Shown here piece by piece: positions 35,742 through 44,212 of a stretch of 64,000 bases of DNA. A program made the position numbers and the translations under genes. Under the pieces are notes generated by a model. It was not told the origin of the DNA. It worked only from the letters and a program-made list of their open reading frames with translations, and made no database searches. The stretch is from UBA4742 sp037138595 (GTDB lineage: Bacteria; Actinomycetota; Acidimicrobiia; Acidimicrobiales; Acidimicrobilacustridaceae): assembly GCA_037138595.1 (NCBI GenBank), contig JBAXIB010000002.1:1-64000 (forward strand). Reading direction: 5' to 3'. Positions within the stretch are counted from its first letter, which is position 1. Each line of letters opens with the position of its first letter.

Positions 35742-35752
35742 CCCGAGGAACG

Positions 35753-38700
35753 TCATCGAACAATTCCAGCGTGATATTCCTGCAGGCTCCGCACTTGTAG
35801 CGGGTGACGTGCCCAGTCCGCCATCCCGTTTGCAGCTGCCAACCCCGCGGCTGCGGTGGTGAGCAACGGGACGCGATTCGCTCCCGCTGCTCGGCGAATG
35901 TGCGCACCATCGGCACGCGGACCAAGACCGCGCGGGCTATTGATCACGAGTTGAATGGCTCCGCTGGCAATCAACTGCACCGCATCGATGCCGTCTGGCT
36001 CCCCAATCTTGGCCACCACTGTTTCGACGGGCACACCGTGTTCGGTTAAAAACGCTGCGGTTCCTGTCGTCGCGGCAATCGTAAATCCCAGCGCCACGAA
36101 CTGTTCGGCTGCCTTTACGCCGACCACCTTGTCCCGATCAGCCAACGACATGAAGACCGCGCCCGATTCCGGGAGTCGATTGCCAGCCGAAAGTTGGCTC
36201 TTCGCAAACGCCAGTCCGACCGTGAGGTCGATGCCCATGACCTCACCTGTCGAGCGCATCTCTGGACCCAACAGCGAGTCAGCGTCAGGGAAGCGGGCAA
36301 AAGGCAAGACTGCTTCTTTCACCGCGATGTGGTCGCCTACGACTCGCTCAACCAAGAGTCCTTCGTCACGGAGTTCCTGCAGTGTCGAGCCGATCATGAC
36401 CCTCGACGCAACTTTTGCCAGCGGCACTCCAGTGGCTTTCGCTACAAACGGAACCGTTCGCGATGCTCGTGGATTAGCCTCAATAACGAAAACCTGATTC
36501 GCCTTCACTGCGTATTGCACATTAATGAGACCTCGGACGTCGAGTGACTCGGCGATACGGCGGGTGTATTCCTCGATGACCGCGATCGTCGAAGATTCGA
36601 GGTTGGGTGGCGGCAGCACACATGCGCTATCGCCGGAATGCACACCAGCTTCCTCCACGTGCTCCATTACGCCGCCGATAAGTACCTCACCGGTGGCATC
36701 ACGGATGGCATCTACGTCGACCTCGATGGCGTCTTCGAGGAAGCGATCCACGAGCACCGGACGCTCGGCCGAAAGGCCGCCTTCTTTCCCGAGGCTGCCG
36801 AATCCGGCCAACGCAGTCATCGCTGACCGCAAGCTGTCCTCGTTGTAGACGATCTCCATTGCTCTGCCGCCCAACACATACGACGGCCGCATCAAGACCG
36901 GATAACCGACTCGGTCGACGACCGCGATTGCCGCTTCAATGGTGGTTGCCGTTCCGCCCGCTGGCTGGGGAATCTCCAACTTCGCGCACAACACATTCCA
37001 ACGCTCGCGATCCTCAGCGAGATCGATCGAGTCCGGACTGGTGCCGAGCACCAACTCGCGGGGAAGCAATCCGGCGAGCTTGAGTGGCGTTTGCCCACCC
37101 AAGGCAACGATGATTCCCTCAGGTTTTTCGGCGTCAACAACGTTCATGACGTCTTCGTAGGTGAGCGGCTCGAAATACAACCGATCACTGGTGTCGTAAT
37201 CGGTCGAAACTGTCTCTGGATTGCAGTTCACCATGATGGTTTCAAACCCAGCATCGCGCAGCGCAAAACTGGCATGGACGCAGCAGTAATCGAACTCGAT
37301 GCCTTGTCCAATGCGATTAGGACCAGATCCAAGAATCACAATTTTGCGACGATCGCTTGGTTTGACCTCGTCTTCATCCTCATAGGTCGAATAGTGATAC
37401 GGCGTGTCCGAATCAAACTCGGCGGCGCAGGTATCGACCGTTTTGAACGTCGGAACGACACCCGCATCAAGACGTGCCTGACGAACCTCGAACTCGTTCA
37501 CGGAATGTCGAGGTTGGGAATTGTCATTCCAGAGATACGAGAGTTGAGCATCGGAAAACCCCAGGCGTTTCGCTCGTCGCCAATCTGTTCGCGTCATTGC
37601 CAAAAAACCCACCGCTTCGAGATGAGCGCGTTCTTCAGTGATCATCAACAGTTGATCAAGGAACCACGGGTCAACTCGCGTCGCTTCATACAACGCATCC
37701 ACTGAAATCCCTCGACGCAACGCTGCTTCGAGTTGAAACGGTCGGTCAGGTGTCGCAATTGCGGCGCGACGAACGAGTTCGTCATCCTCGAGGGCATCGA
37801 AGATCTGCTCACCGGGATCGCAATTGAGGCCGAGACGGCCTTGCTCGAGGGAACGCAAACCTTTTTGGAGCGACTCGGGAAAGGTTCGGCCAATGGCCAT
37901 CGCTTCACCCACTGACTGCATCTGGGTGCCAAGCACATCTGACGTGCCTGGGAATTTCTCGAACGCCCAGCGCGGAATCTTGGTTACGACGTAATCGATT
38001 ACTGGTTCGAAACTGGCCGGCGTCTTTCGGGTGATGTCGTTTGGAATCTCATCGAGGGTGTACCCGACAGCGAGTCGTGCCGCGATCTTCGCAATGGGGA
38101 AACCCGTAGCCTTTGACGCCAGAGCCGATGACCGACTAACCCTCGGGTTCATCTCGATGATCACCATGTGCCCGTCCGCCGGATTAACTGCGAACTGCAC
38201 ATTTGATCCGCCAGTCTCAACACCCACACGACGAATACAGGCAAACGCTGCGTCACGCATGAGTTGATATTCGACGTCACTCAGTGTCTGCGCAGGAGCA
38301 ACGGTGATTGAGTCACCGGTATGCACACCCATTGGATCGAGATTTTCAATCGAGCAGACGATCACGCAATTATCCGCGGTATCGCGCATCACTTCGAGTT
38401 CGTATTCTTTCCAGCCAGCGATTGACTTTTCGACCAATATCTCCGAAATCGGACTCGCTTCGATTCCGATTGCTGCGGCGGTCGCAAATTCCTCGGGCGT
38501 CGACGCGATCCCCGTGCCACGGCCGCCGAGAATGTATGCCGGTCGAATCACTGCGGGAAGTCCGATGCGTTTCACGACTTCGAGCGCCTCAGTGAGCGAG
38601 TGGGCAATCGCTGACGCTGGCGCATCAAGACCAATCTCGGCCATCGCCGCTTTGAACTGCTCGCGATCTTCGGCCGTTGCGATCGCCTCGGCCCGCGCTC

Positions 38701-39049
38701 CAATCATTTCAACTCCATACCGCTCAAGCACCCCAGCCGCTTCGAGTTCCATTGCGAGGTTCAGAGCGGTTTGGCCACCAAGGGTTGGCAATAATGCGTC
38801 AGGCCGTTCTTTCGCGATGATCTCGGTCAAGACCTCGACATCGAGTGGCTCGATGTAGGTCGCATCGGCGAAATCGGGGTCAGTCATGATTGTCGCTGGA
38901 TTCGAATTAGCCAGGATGACCCGATAACCCTCCTCGCGAAGGACCCGGCATGCTTGAGTGCCGGAGTAATCGAATTCGCATGCTTGACCAATCACGATCG
39001 GGCCCGAACCGATGAGCAAAATCGACTGAATGTCGCTACGGCGAGGCAT
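35753..39049 (-). CDS. carB: Carbamoyl-phosphate synthase large subunit
   Basis: Makes carbamoyl phosphate for both argF and pyrB of this window. The 1098-residue protein has the two ATP-grasp halves, each with the biotin-carboxylase-like N-terminal fold: GSGPIVIGQACEFDYSG in the first and GSGPNRIGQGIEFDYCC in the second. The C-terminal ~140 residues form the MGS-like allosteric domain. The start shares a base with the carA stop (TGATG). Confidence 0.98.
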   Translation of the reverse strand: MPRRSDIQSILLIGSGPIVIGQACEFDYSGTQACRVLREEGYRVILANSNPATIMTDPDFADATYIEPLDVEVLTEIIAKERPDALLPTLGGQTALNLAMELEAAGVLERYGVEMIGARAEAIATAEDREQFKAAMAEIGLDAPASAIAHSLTEALEVVKRIGLPAVIRPAYILGGRGTGIASTPEEFATAAAIGIEASPISEILVEKSIAGWKEYELEVMRDTADNCVIVCSIENLDPMGVHTGDSITVAPAQTLSDVEYQLMRDAAFACIRRVGVETGGSNVQFAVNPADGHMVIIEMNPRVSRSSALASKATGFPIAKIAARLAVGYTLDEIPNDITRKTPASFEPVIDYVVTKIPRWAFEKFPGTSDVLGTQMQSVGEAMAIGRTFPESLQKGLRSLEQGRLGLNCDPGEQIFDALEDDELVRRAAIATPDRPFQLEAALRRGISVDALYEATRVDPWFLDQLLMITEERAHLEAVGFLAMTRTDWRRAKRLGFSDAQLSYLWNDNSQPRHSVNEFEVRQARLDAGVVPTFKTVDTCAAEFDSDTPYHYSTYEDEDEVKPSDRRKIVILGSGPNRIGQGIEFDYCCVHASFALRDAGFETIMVNCNPETVSTDYDTSDRLYFEPLTYEDVMNVVDAEKPEGIIVALGGQTPLKLAGLLPRELVLGTSPDSIDLAEDRERWNVLCAKLEIPQPAGGTATTIEAAIAVVDRVGYPVLMRPSYVLGGRAMEIVYNEDSLRSAMTALAGFGSLGKEGGLSAERPVLVDRFLEDAIEVDVDAIRDATGEVLIGGVMEHVEEAGVHSGDSACVLPPPNLESSTIAVIEEYTRRIAESLDVRGLINVQYAVKANQVFVIEANPRASRTVPFVAKATGVPLAKVASRVMIGSTLQELRDEGLLVERVVGDHIAVKEAVLPFARFPDADSLLGPEMRSTGEVMGIDLTVGLAFAKSQLSAGNRLPESGAVFMSLADRDKVVGVKAAEQFVALGFTIAATTGTAAFLTEHGVPVETVVAKIGEPDGIDAVQLIASGAIQLVINSPRGLGPRADGAHIRRAAGANRVPLLTTAAAGLAAANGMADWARHPLQVRSLQEYHAGIVR

Positions 39050-40194
39050 CAGGCGTTGCCTCCATTGCGGTTGGCATAGGCGGGTTTGTTGGTTTCCATG
39101 AGTTCGTCAAACAATCCGAATAGGTACCGGGCATCGTGTGGACCCGGTCCTGCCTCAGGGTGATACTGCACGCTGAACGCCGGGACATCCCGACTTGCGA
39201 TGCCTTCCACCGTGCCGTCATTGAGATTCACATGGGTCAAGTCCGCGGTGTTGAGCGATCCCTCATTGACGCAGTAGTTGTGATTTTGACTCGTGATCTC
39301 GATCGAACCGGTCGAGAGACGACGCACTGGATGGTTTCCTCCGTGATGCCCGAATGGAAGTTTGTAAGTAGTGGCTCCGAGCGCCGTGGCGAGCAACTGA
39401 TGTCCGAGACAAATCCCGAAGATAGGAACCTCACCAAGCAACTGGCCGATCGCAGTCACCGCATGTCCAACCGCAGCCGGATCACCCGGACCGTTGGACA
39501 AAAACACGCCATCGGGTTCCAAAGCAAGGACGTCAGCAGCCGAAGTGTGAGCAGGAACAACTTCAACCGACGCAAACTCGGCAAGTTGGCTAAGAATCGC
39601 TCGCTTGATCCCAAAGTCGTAGGCGACCACGCGCCGCAGACCGTTGCCGACGCTATAGCGCTCATTGCAGGTCACGACCGCAGTCAAATCAACGCCATCG
39701 GTGCCTGGTTCCAATGCCGCAGCGCGCGCAAGAGTCGCGTGGTCGGCAGTTCCAAATGCACCCGGCATGGAGCCGGCATCGCGCAGGTGGCGAGCCAGGC
39801 GGCGCGTATCGATACCGGCGATTCCCGGTACTCCGTGCAGCTGCAAGAACTGGTTTAAGTCGCCTTCACTGCGCCAGTTGCTTCGGCGCCGAGCCATCTC
39901 GCGAACAATCACCCCTCGACAAAATGGTCGGGCGCTCTCATTGTCACTATCGGTGGCTCCGTAGTTTCCGATATGCGGGTACGTAAACGTAATGATCTGT
40001 CCTGCATATGACGGATCGGTGATCACCTCTTGATAACCGGTAAGCACAGTGTTGAACACGACCTCGCCCGTTGCCACCCAGCCACTGTCGTTTGCAGTCT
40101 GAGACAAATCCGACGCAACTGCACCGATCGCCTCGCCTTCAAATGTCGTGCCATCGGCTAACACCAACAATGCTTCAACAATGCGGGGCGTCAT
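39049..40194 (-). CDS. carA: Carbamoyl-phosphate synthase small subunit
   Basis: Glutaminase that supplies ammonia to CarB. The 381-residue protein has the N-terminal CPSase small domain (LADGTTFEGEAIG, GYQEVITDPSYAGQI) and a class I glutamine amidotransferase domain with the nucleophile in FGICLGHQLLA and the His/Glu pair in YHPEAGPGPHD. The ATG overlaps the pyrC stop as ATGA. Confidence 0.98.
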   Translation of the reverse strand: MTPRIVEALLVLADGTTFEGEAIGAVASDLSQTANDSGWVATGEVVFNTVLTGYQEVITDPSYAGQIITFTYPHIGNYGATDSDNESARPFCRGVIVREMARRRSNWRSEGDLNQFLQLHGVPGIAGIDTRRLARHLRDAGSMPGAFGTADHATLARAAALEPGTDGVDLTAVVTCNERYSVGNGLRRVVAYDFGIKRAILSQLAEFASVEVVPAHTSAADVLALEPDGVFLSNGPGDPAAVGHAVTAIGQLLGEVPIFGICLGHQLLATALGATTYKLPFGHHGGNHPVRRLSTGSIEITSQNHNYCVNEGSLNTADLTHVNLNDGTVEGIASRDVPAFSVQYHPEAGPGPHDARYLFGLFDELMETNKPAYANRNGGNA

Positions 40195-41471
40195 CGCTGT
40201 GCCACCGAATCGATCACGACAGCTTCACCGAAAACAATCGTGTGACGGACTTTGCCGGTGAGCGTTCGACCCCGGTAGGGCGTATTACGACTGAGGCTCG
40301 CGCCTCCGGTTTCTTCGACCTTCCACTGTGCGTTGGGGTCGAATACACAGATGTTGGCCGCTCGACCAGCGACGATCGGGCCGCCATGGCTTTGACTGAG
40401 TCCAGCAATGGTTGCTGGCTGCCACGACAACAACGCCAAGATCCGCTCGATGGGCAGATCCAGTTCGGTCAAGCTCAGCCCAAGCGCGGTTTCGAGGCCG
40501 ATCATCCCCGGTGGCGCTAGGTCAAAGGGTTCTTCTTTGTCTTGCTGAGTATGTGGCGCATGATCGGTGGCAATGACGTCAATGGTGCCGTCAGCTAATC
40601 CCAAACGAATGGCCTCGACATCCGTTGACGTTCGCAACGGTGGGTTCACCTTGAATACCGGATCAAAACTCGCGACTTCGGCATGAGTAAGCGTGAAGTG
40701 ATGGGTCGTCGCCTCGGCCGTTACCGGAAGCCCGCGTGTCTTTGCGTCGCGCAGCAGCGCAACGGCGCCGGCAGTCGAAAGGTGTTGAAAGTGCAATTTC
40801 GCACCGGTAAGACTCGCCAACGCGAGATCGCGTTGAATCATGACCTCTTCAGCTTCGGCGGGAATACCCGGGATTCCCAACCGCGATGACCATTCGCCTT
40901 CGTGCATCTGCCCGCCCGCGGAAAGCGAATCGATTTCACAATGTTGGGCCAACGTCACATCGAGGTCACGTGCATACTCCATGGCACGGCGCATCATGAG
41001 GTCGTTCTGCACGCCGTTTCCGTCATCAGTGAATATGCGCACCCCGAGTGCCGCCAACTCAGCCATCGGCGCCAACTCGTCGCCCCGACGACCAACGGTG
41101 ATCGCAGCAGAGGTCTGAACATCACAAAGCGAACGCTTGCCGGCATCAAGAACGAATTGGACCACCGCCGCGCTATCGACGGTCGGATCGGTATTAGGCA
41201 TCGCGACAAGAGCGGTAAATCCGCCGAGTACCGCCGCTCGACTACCGGACTCGATCGTCTCGGCATCTTCTTTTCCTGGCTCCCGAAGATGCGTATGCAG
41301 GTCCACCAAACCCGACCCGACCACACATTCCGAAGCGTCAATGACGACAGCGCCGGTGTGGTCAAGGTTCGGACCAACTTCGACAATTTGCGATCCGTTG
41401 ATGGCTACGTCGGCAAAACGATCGCCAGTTTGGTCGATGATCCGGCCACCTTTGATCACCAGGTCATACAC
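40191..41471 (-). CDS. pyrC: Dihydroorotase
   Basis: Zinc amidohydrolase that cyclises carbamoyl aspartate. From the GTG at 41471 the protein is 426 residues, beginning MYDLVIKGGRIID (GTG read as Met). It has the metal motif DLHTHLREPG, GGFTALVAMPNT, and ATDHAPH near the C-terminus. The GTG lies seven bases past a GGAG site and overlaps the pyrB stop by eight bases. The frame is open to 41636 but that part lies in pyrB. Confidence 0.97.
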   Translation of the reverse strand: MYDLVIKGGRIIDQTGDRFADVAINGSQIVEVGPNLDHTGAVVIDASECVVGSGLVDLHTHLREPGKEDAETIESGSRAAVLGGFTALVAMPNTDPTVDSAAVVQFVLDAGKRSLCDVQTSAAITVGRRGDELAPMAELAALGVRIFTDDGNGVQNDLMMRRAMEYARDLDVTLAQHCEIDSLSAGGQMHEGEWSSRLGIPGIPAEAEEVMIQRDLALASLTGAKLHFQHLSTAGAVALLRDAKTRGLPVTAEATTHHFTLTHAEVASFDPVFKVNPPLRTSTDVEAIRLGLADGTIDVIATDHAPHTQQDKEEPFDLAPPGMIGLETALGLSLTELDLPIERILALLSWQPATIAGLSQSHGGPIVAGRAANICVFDPNAQWKVEETGGASLSRNTPYRGRTLTGKVRHTIVFGEAVVIDSVAQR

Positions 41472-42429
41472 GCACAGACTCCATTTCGCTAGCAAACGAA
41501 TCGATTGATCCAAACATTTCAGATCCTGAACCAAGCAAGAGGAACAGGACTGCCATACGAACCGGAACGCCGTTTCGAACTTGATCCACAACGACCGAAT
41601 TGGCACGATCGGCAACTGCAGCATCGATTTCAACACCCCGATTCATTGGGCCCGGGTGCATGACAATTGCGGTTTGAGACAGCAGGTCCGCCCGCCGACT
41701 ATTGAGCCCAAATCGCTCGGTGTATTCGCGTAGCGTTGGCACCAGCGCTTCTGACATGCGCTCGCGTTGCATCCGCAACACATAGGCGACATCGACGGTG
41801 GGCAAGGTGGAGTCGAGGTCATGCGAAACTTCGACGGGCCAGCCATCGAGGCTCGGAGGTAGCAGCGTCGACGGCGCTACAAGCGTCACCGATGCACCCA
41901 TCGCGTGAAAGGCTTTGATGTTGGAGCGAGCGACGCGACTGTGTTTAATGTCGCCGATGATTGCGATGTGGCGTCCTTCAAGCGACCCCAAGCGTTTCTG
42001 GATCGTGTAGGTATCGAGCAATGCTTGGGTTGGATGTTCGTGCCAACCGTCGCCGGCATTTATGACAGCAGCGCTAGCCCAGTTGGCAACCTGTGCCGGA
42101 ACTCCCGACGAGCGGTGACGCACGACAATCGCATCGGCGCCAATGGCTTCGATCGTTTGCACAGTGTCGCGTATCGACTCGCCTTTCTTCACCGATGAGG
42201 TACCGACCGAGAATGTCATGGTGTCAGCCGAAAGGCGCTTAGCCGCCGTTTCGAAACTCATTCGGGTTCGAGTGGAATCTTCGTAGAACAGCGAGACAAC
42301 CGTTTTTCCCCGTAGTGCCGGTACTTTCGGGATTGAACGACTACTGACTTCAACGAAGCTGTCGGTCAACGCAAGAACTTCGTCAATACCGGCCGAGCCG
42401 AGATCATCGATCGATAACAGGTGCTTCAC
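41464..42429 (-). CDS. pyrB: Aspartate carbamoyltransferase catalytic chain
   Basis: Makes carbamoyl aspartate. The 321-residue protein has the carbamoyl-phosphate motif FYEDSTRTRMSFE, GDGWHEHPTQALLD, and HPGPMNRGVEI. No pyrI regulatory chain is present, so control is probably at the RNA level by PyrR. The GTG start overlaps the pyrR stop as GTGA. Confidence 0.98.
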   Translation of the reverse strand: MKHLLSIDDLGSAGIDEVLALTDSFVEVSSRSIPKVPALRGKTVVSLFYEDSTRTRMSFETAAKRLSADTMTFSVGTSSVKKGESIRDTVQTIEAIGADAIVVRHRSSGVPAQVANWASAAVINAGDGWHEHPTQALLDTYTIQKRLGSLEGRHIAIIGDIKHSRVARSNIKAFHAMGASVTLVAPSTLLPPSLDGWPVEVSHDLDSTLPTVDVAYVLRMQRERMSEALVPTLREYTERFGLNSRRADLLSQTAIVMHPGPMNRGVEIDAAVADRANSVVVDQVRNGVPVRMAVLFLLLGSGSEMFGSIDSFASEMESVRV

Positions 42430-42992
42430 TTCCGCACCTCCCCGAGGTCAACGCCTTGCGGCCCCACATCAACTGCTTCGTCACGCCGAGTCGGAAGGTT
42501 CTTTCCGACATAGTCAGGTCGAATTGGCAACTCGCGATGGCCACGATCAACCATCACAGCAAGTTGCACTGCTCGCGGTCGGCCAAAATCGGTCAGCGCA
42601 TCAAGTGCAGCCCGAATAGTGCGACCGGTGAACAACACATCGTCGACGAGCACGACGACTCGACCGGCAAGATCGAACGAAATGTCAGTCACTGCCTCAG
42701 GCAAAACTGGGCGCAATCCGATGTCGTCTCGATAAAAAGCCACGTCAAGACTTCCGACTGGAATCTCTACGTTTTCGATTTGTTGGAGATCCTCGGCAAG
42801 CAATTGCGCAAGCGGAACTCCGCCGGTCTGCAGACCAATAATCACGACGTTGTCCACGCCTTGGTTGCGCTCGATCACTTCGTGGGCCATTCGCCAGAGC
42901 GCACGCTGCATGTCGTCAGGGCTCATGACCTGTGTCCGGGCATAGAAAACGCCCCCGAATGGGGGCGTTATGCCTCGTTCTCGTTCGGCCAT
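42426..42992 (-). CDS. pyrR: Pyrimidine operon regulator PyrR / uracil phosphoribosyltransferase
   Basis: A PRPP-binding-fold RNA regulator: with UMP bound it attaches to the leader of pyr mRNA. The core is IGLQTGGVPLAQLLAE, LYRDD-like AFYRDDIG, and the PRPP loop VVLVDDVLFTGRTIRAAL. The ATG at 42992 has an AGGAAGG site ten bases upstream and gives 188 residues with a short N-terminal extension (MAERERGITPPFGGVF). An ATG at 42926 would begin right at the conserved part (MSPDDMQRALWRMAHEV). The choice matters because a terminator-like hairpin lies between the two. Confidence 0.95.
   Translation of the reverse strand: MAERERGITPPFGGVFYARTQVMSPDDMQRALWRMAHEVIERNQGVDNVVIIGLQTGGVPLAQLLAEDLQQIENVEIPVGSLDVAFYRDDIGLRPVLPEAVTDISFDLAGRVVVLVDDVLFTGRTIRAALDALTDFGRPRAVQLAVMVDRGHRELPIRPDYVGKNLPTRRDEAVDVGPQGVDLGEVRK
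42948..42969 (-). promoter_or_regulatory. Terminator-like hairpin in the first codons of pyrR
   Basis: The minus strand pairs AACGCCCCC (42969-42961) with GGGGGCGTT (42956-42948), nine perfect pairs around ATTC, followed directly by TTCT, so the RNA reads GCGUUUUCU. If pyrR starts at 42992 the hairpin covers codons 8-15; if it starts at 42926 the hairpin is in the leader. Either way it could stop transcription when ribosomes are absent. Confidence 0.55.
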
Positions 42993-43002
42993 CGCGGCGC
43001 TA

Positions 43003-43033
43003 CCTTCCTGTCCGTGTGAACCTCACAGAGTCC
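43003..43033 (-). promoter_or_regulatory. Candidate PyrR-binding region over the pyrR ribosome site
   Basis: Just before the AGGAAGG ribosome site (43009-43003) the minus strand reads CTGTGAGGTTCACACGGA. The GUGAGGUU core resembles the GAGG loop of known PyrR-binding RNAs, and TGTGA-GGT-TCACA (43027-43015) can fold or act as a DNA palindrome. Known mycobacterial PyrR represses translation at this kind of position. The match is by eye only. Confidence 0.35.
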
Positions 43034-43052
43034 ACTTAACGTTCAGAAGTTG

Positions 43053-43058
43053 ACCCTA
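43053..43058 (-). promoter_or_regulatory. Candidate -10 of the pyr operon
   Basis: The minus strand reads TAGGGT at 43058-43053. A start near 43046 would give a 54-nt leader containing the candidate PyrR site. No good -35 is visible; three 12-bp repeats take its place. Confidence 0.35.
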
Positions 43059-43082
43059 CCACGAGTTCCTCGCCAAGCGACT

Positions 43083-43118
43083 CGACCGTTGAATCGACCG
43101 TTGAATCGACCGTTGAAT
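43083..43118. repeat. Three tandem 12-bp repeats upstream of pyrR
   Basis: Three perfect head-to-tail copies of CGACCGTTGAAT (ATTCAACGGTCG on the transcribed side) lie between the nusB stop and the pyr promoter, at about -37 to -72 from the likely start. Position and period suggest a regulator-binding array; this is inference. Confidence 0.9.
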
Positions 43119-43133
43119 CGAATAGCTCGAACG

Positions 43134-43586
43134 CTACGAACGCCGAATACTTTCGGCAATTGCTGAAAGCATCCCATTGACGAACTTGCCGGAATCATCG
43201 GTGCTGAATTCTTTAGCCAACTCAACGGCTTCAGAAATGACGACCGCAACTGGCACTTCGGGGTGATAGATCAGTTCGAAAATACCCATACGCAGCAGAG
43301 CACGATCCAAACTCGGCATGCGGTCAAGACTCCAGTCTTTTGCATAAGTCTGAATGGTTGCATCGATCTCGGTCAGGTGATTGCCCACTCCCAGGGTGAG
43401 TTCGGTCGCGAAATCCTCCGGTGGGACCATCTGCGCCGCCACAACCTCAACCGATGACAGCGATTTAGCTTCGGCTTCATAGAGCAACCCGAGCGCGCGC
43501 TCTCGCGCTTCGCGGCGGCTACCGATTCCGCCCTGATAAGTCGAAGGCTCCCGGGCCGAACTCGACTCAGGATCTGAGTCAGTCAC
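43134..43586 (-). CDS. nusB: Transcription antitermination factor NusB
   Basis: Binds boxA RNA with S10 during rRNA transcription. The 150-residue helical protein has SRREARERALGLLYEAE, MPSLDRALLRMGIFEL and VVISEAVELAKEFSTDDSGKFVNGML, all typical. The first ~20 residues are a disordered acidic tail. The GTG start overlaps the efp stop as GTGA. Its RNA target is represented by the boxA at 312-324. Confidence 0.97.
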   Translation of the reverse strand: MTDSDPESSSAREPSTYQGGIGSRREARERALGLLYEAEAKSLSSVEVVAAQMVPPEDFATELTLGVGNHLTEIDATIQTYAKDWSLDRMPSLDRALLRMGIFELIYHPEVPVAVVISEAVELAKEFSTDDSGKFVNGMLSAIAESIRRS

Positions 43587-44146
43587 GCCCGCGTGAGATA
43601 TTCGCCGCTTCGGGTGTCGACTTTGATGCGGTCGCCAGGCTCAACAAACAACGGAACCTGGACCACGAGGCCCGTTTCGAGCGTTGCCGGTTTGCGTGCG
43701 CCTGAAACACGGTCACCTTGCACACCCGGTTCGGTTTCGGTGATGTTGAGTTCGACCGCGGCGGGCAGATCAACACCGACGATTTCGTCTTCGAACATCT
43801 GCAAAATCGCAGCAGAACCTTCGACGAGGTAGCGCTCAGCGTCGCCGAGCGATGCTGGACCTACATTCATTTGGTCGTACGACACGTTGTCCATAAAGAC
43901 ATAGTCATCGCCCTCACGGTACAGAAACTGCATCTCCCGTTTGTCGATCATGACCCGATCAACTTTCTCGCCGGCCCGAAACGTGCGCTCGACCACGGCA
44001 CCATTTCGCACATTCTTGAGCGTGGTACGAACGAATGCGCCACCCTTGCCCGGCTTTACATGCTGGAACTCAACGACTTGAAACAGGCCGTCGTCGAGTT
44101 GCAGGGTCATTCCATTCTTAAAGTCGCTCGTCGAGATCATCGTCAT
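43583..44146 (-). CDS. efp: Elongation factor P
   Basis: Relieves ribosome stalling on polyproline. The 187-residue protein has the three barrel domains; the tip of domain I reads HVKPGKGGAFVRT, with the Lys that some lineages modify. No modification enzyme (epmAB, earP) is in the window. MTMISTSDF offers two near-equivalent ATG starts (44146, 44140). Confidence 0.97.
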   Translation of the reverse strand: MTMISTSDFKNGMTLQLDDGLFQVVEFQHVKPGKGGAFVRTTLKNVRNGAVVERTFRAGEKVDRVMIDKREMQFLYREGDDYVFMDNVSYDQMNVGPASLGDAERYLVEGSAAILQMFEDEIVGVDLPAAVELNITETEPGVQGDRVSGARKPATLETGLVVQVPLFVEPGDRIKVDTRSGEYLTRA

Positions 44147-44212
44147 AAGATTTTCGCTTCCAAAGTGGTGCGGAGGTCAAGTAGCCACGTCGTGCCAGTG
44201 GCGTTTTGCTAC

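Noticed and set aside
35713..35925. Small frame ending in RYKCGACRNITLELFDD and HPHPHPHH that looks like a zinc ribbon
   Set aside because: It is an alternate frame of the carB 3' end running into the GATGCG repeat; the carB frame there is conserved.
38304..38858. 184-codon frame antisense to carB
   Set aside because: Ser/Ile-rich mirror of the carB coding sequence, no start signals, no domain.
41472..41636. N-terminal extension of dihydroorotase
   Set aside because: Lies entirely within pyrB, is not dihydroorotase-like, and a GTG with a GGAG site at 41471 fits the family start.
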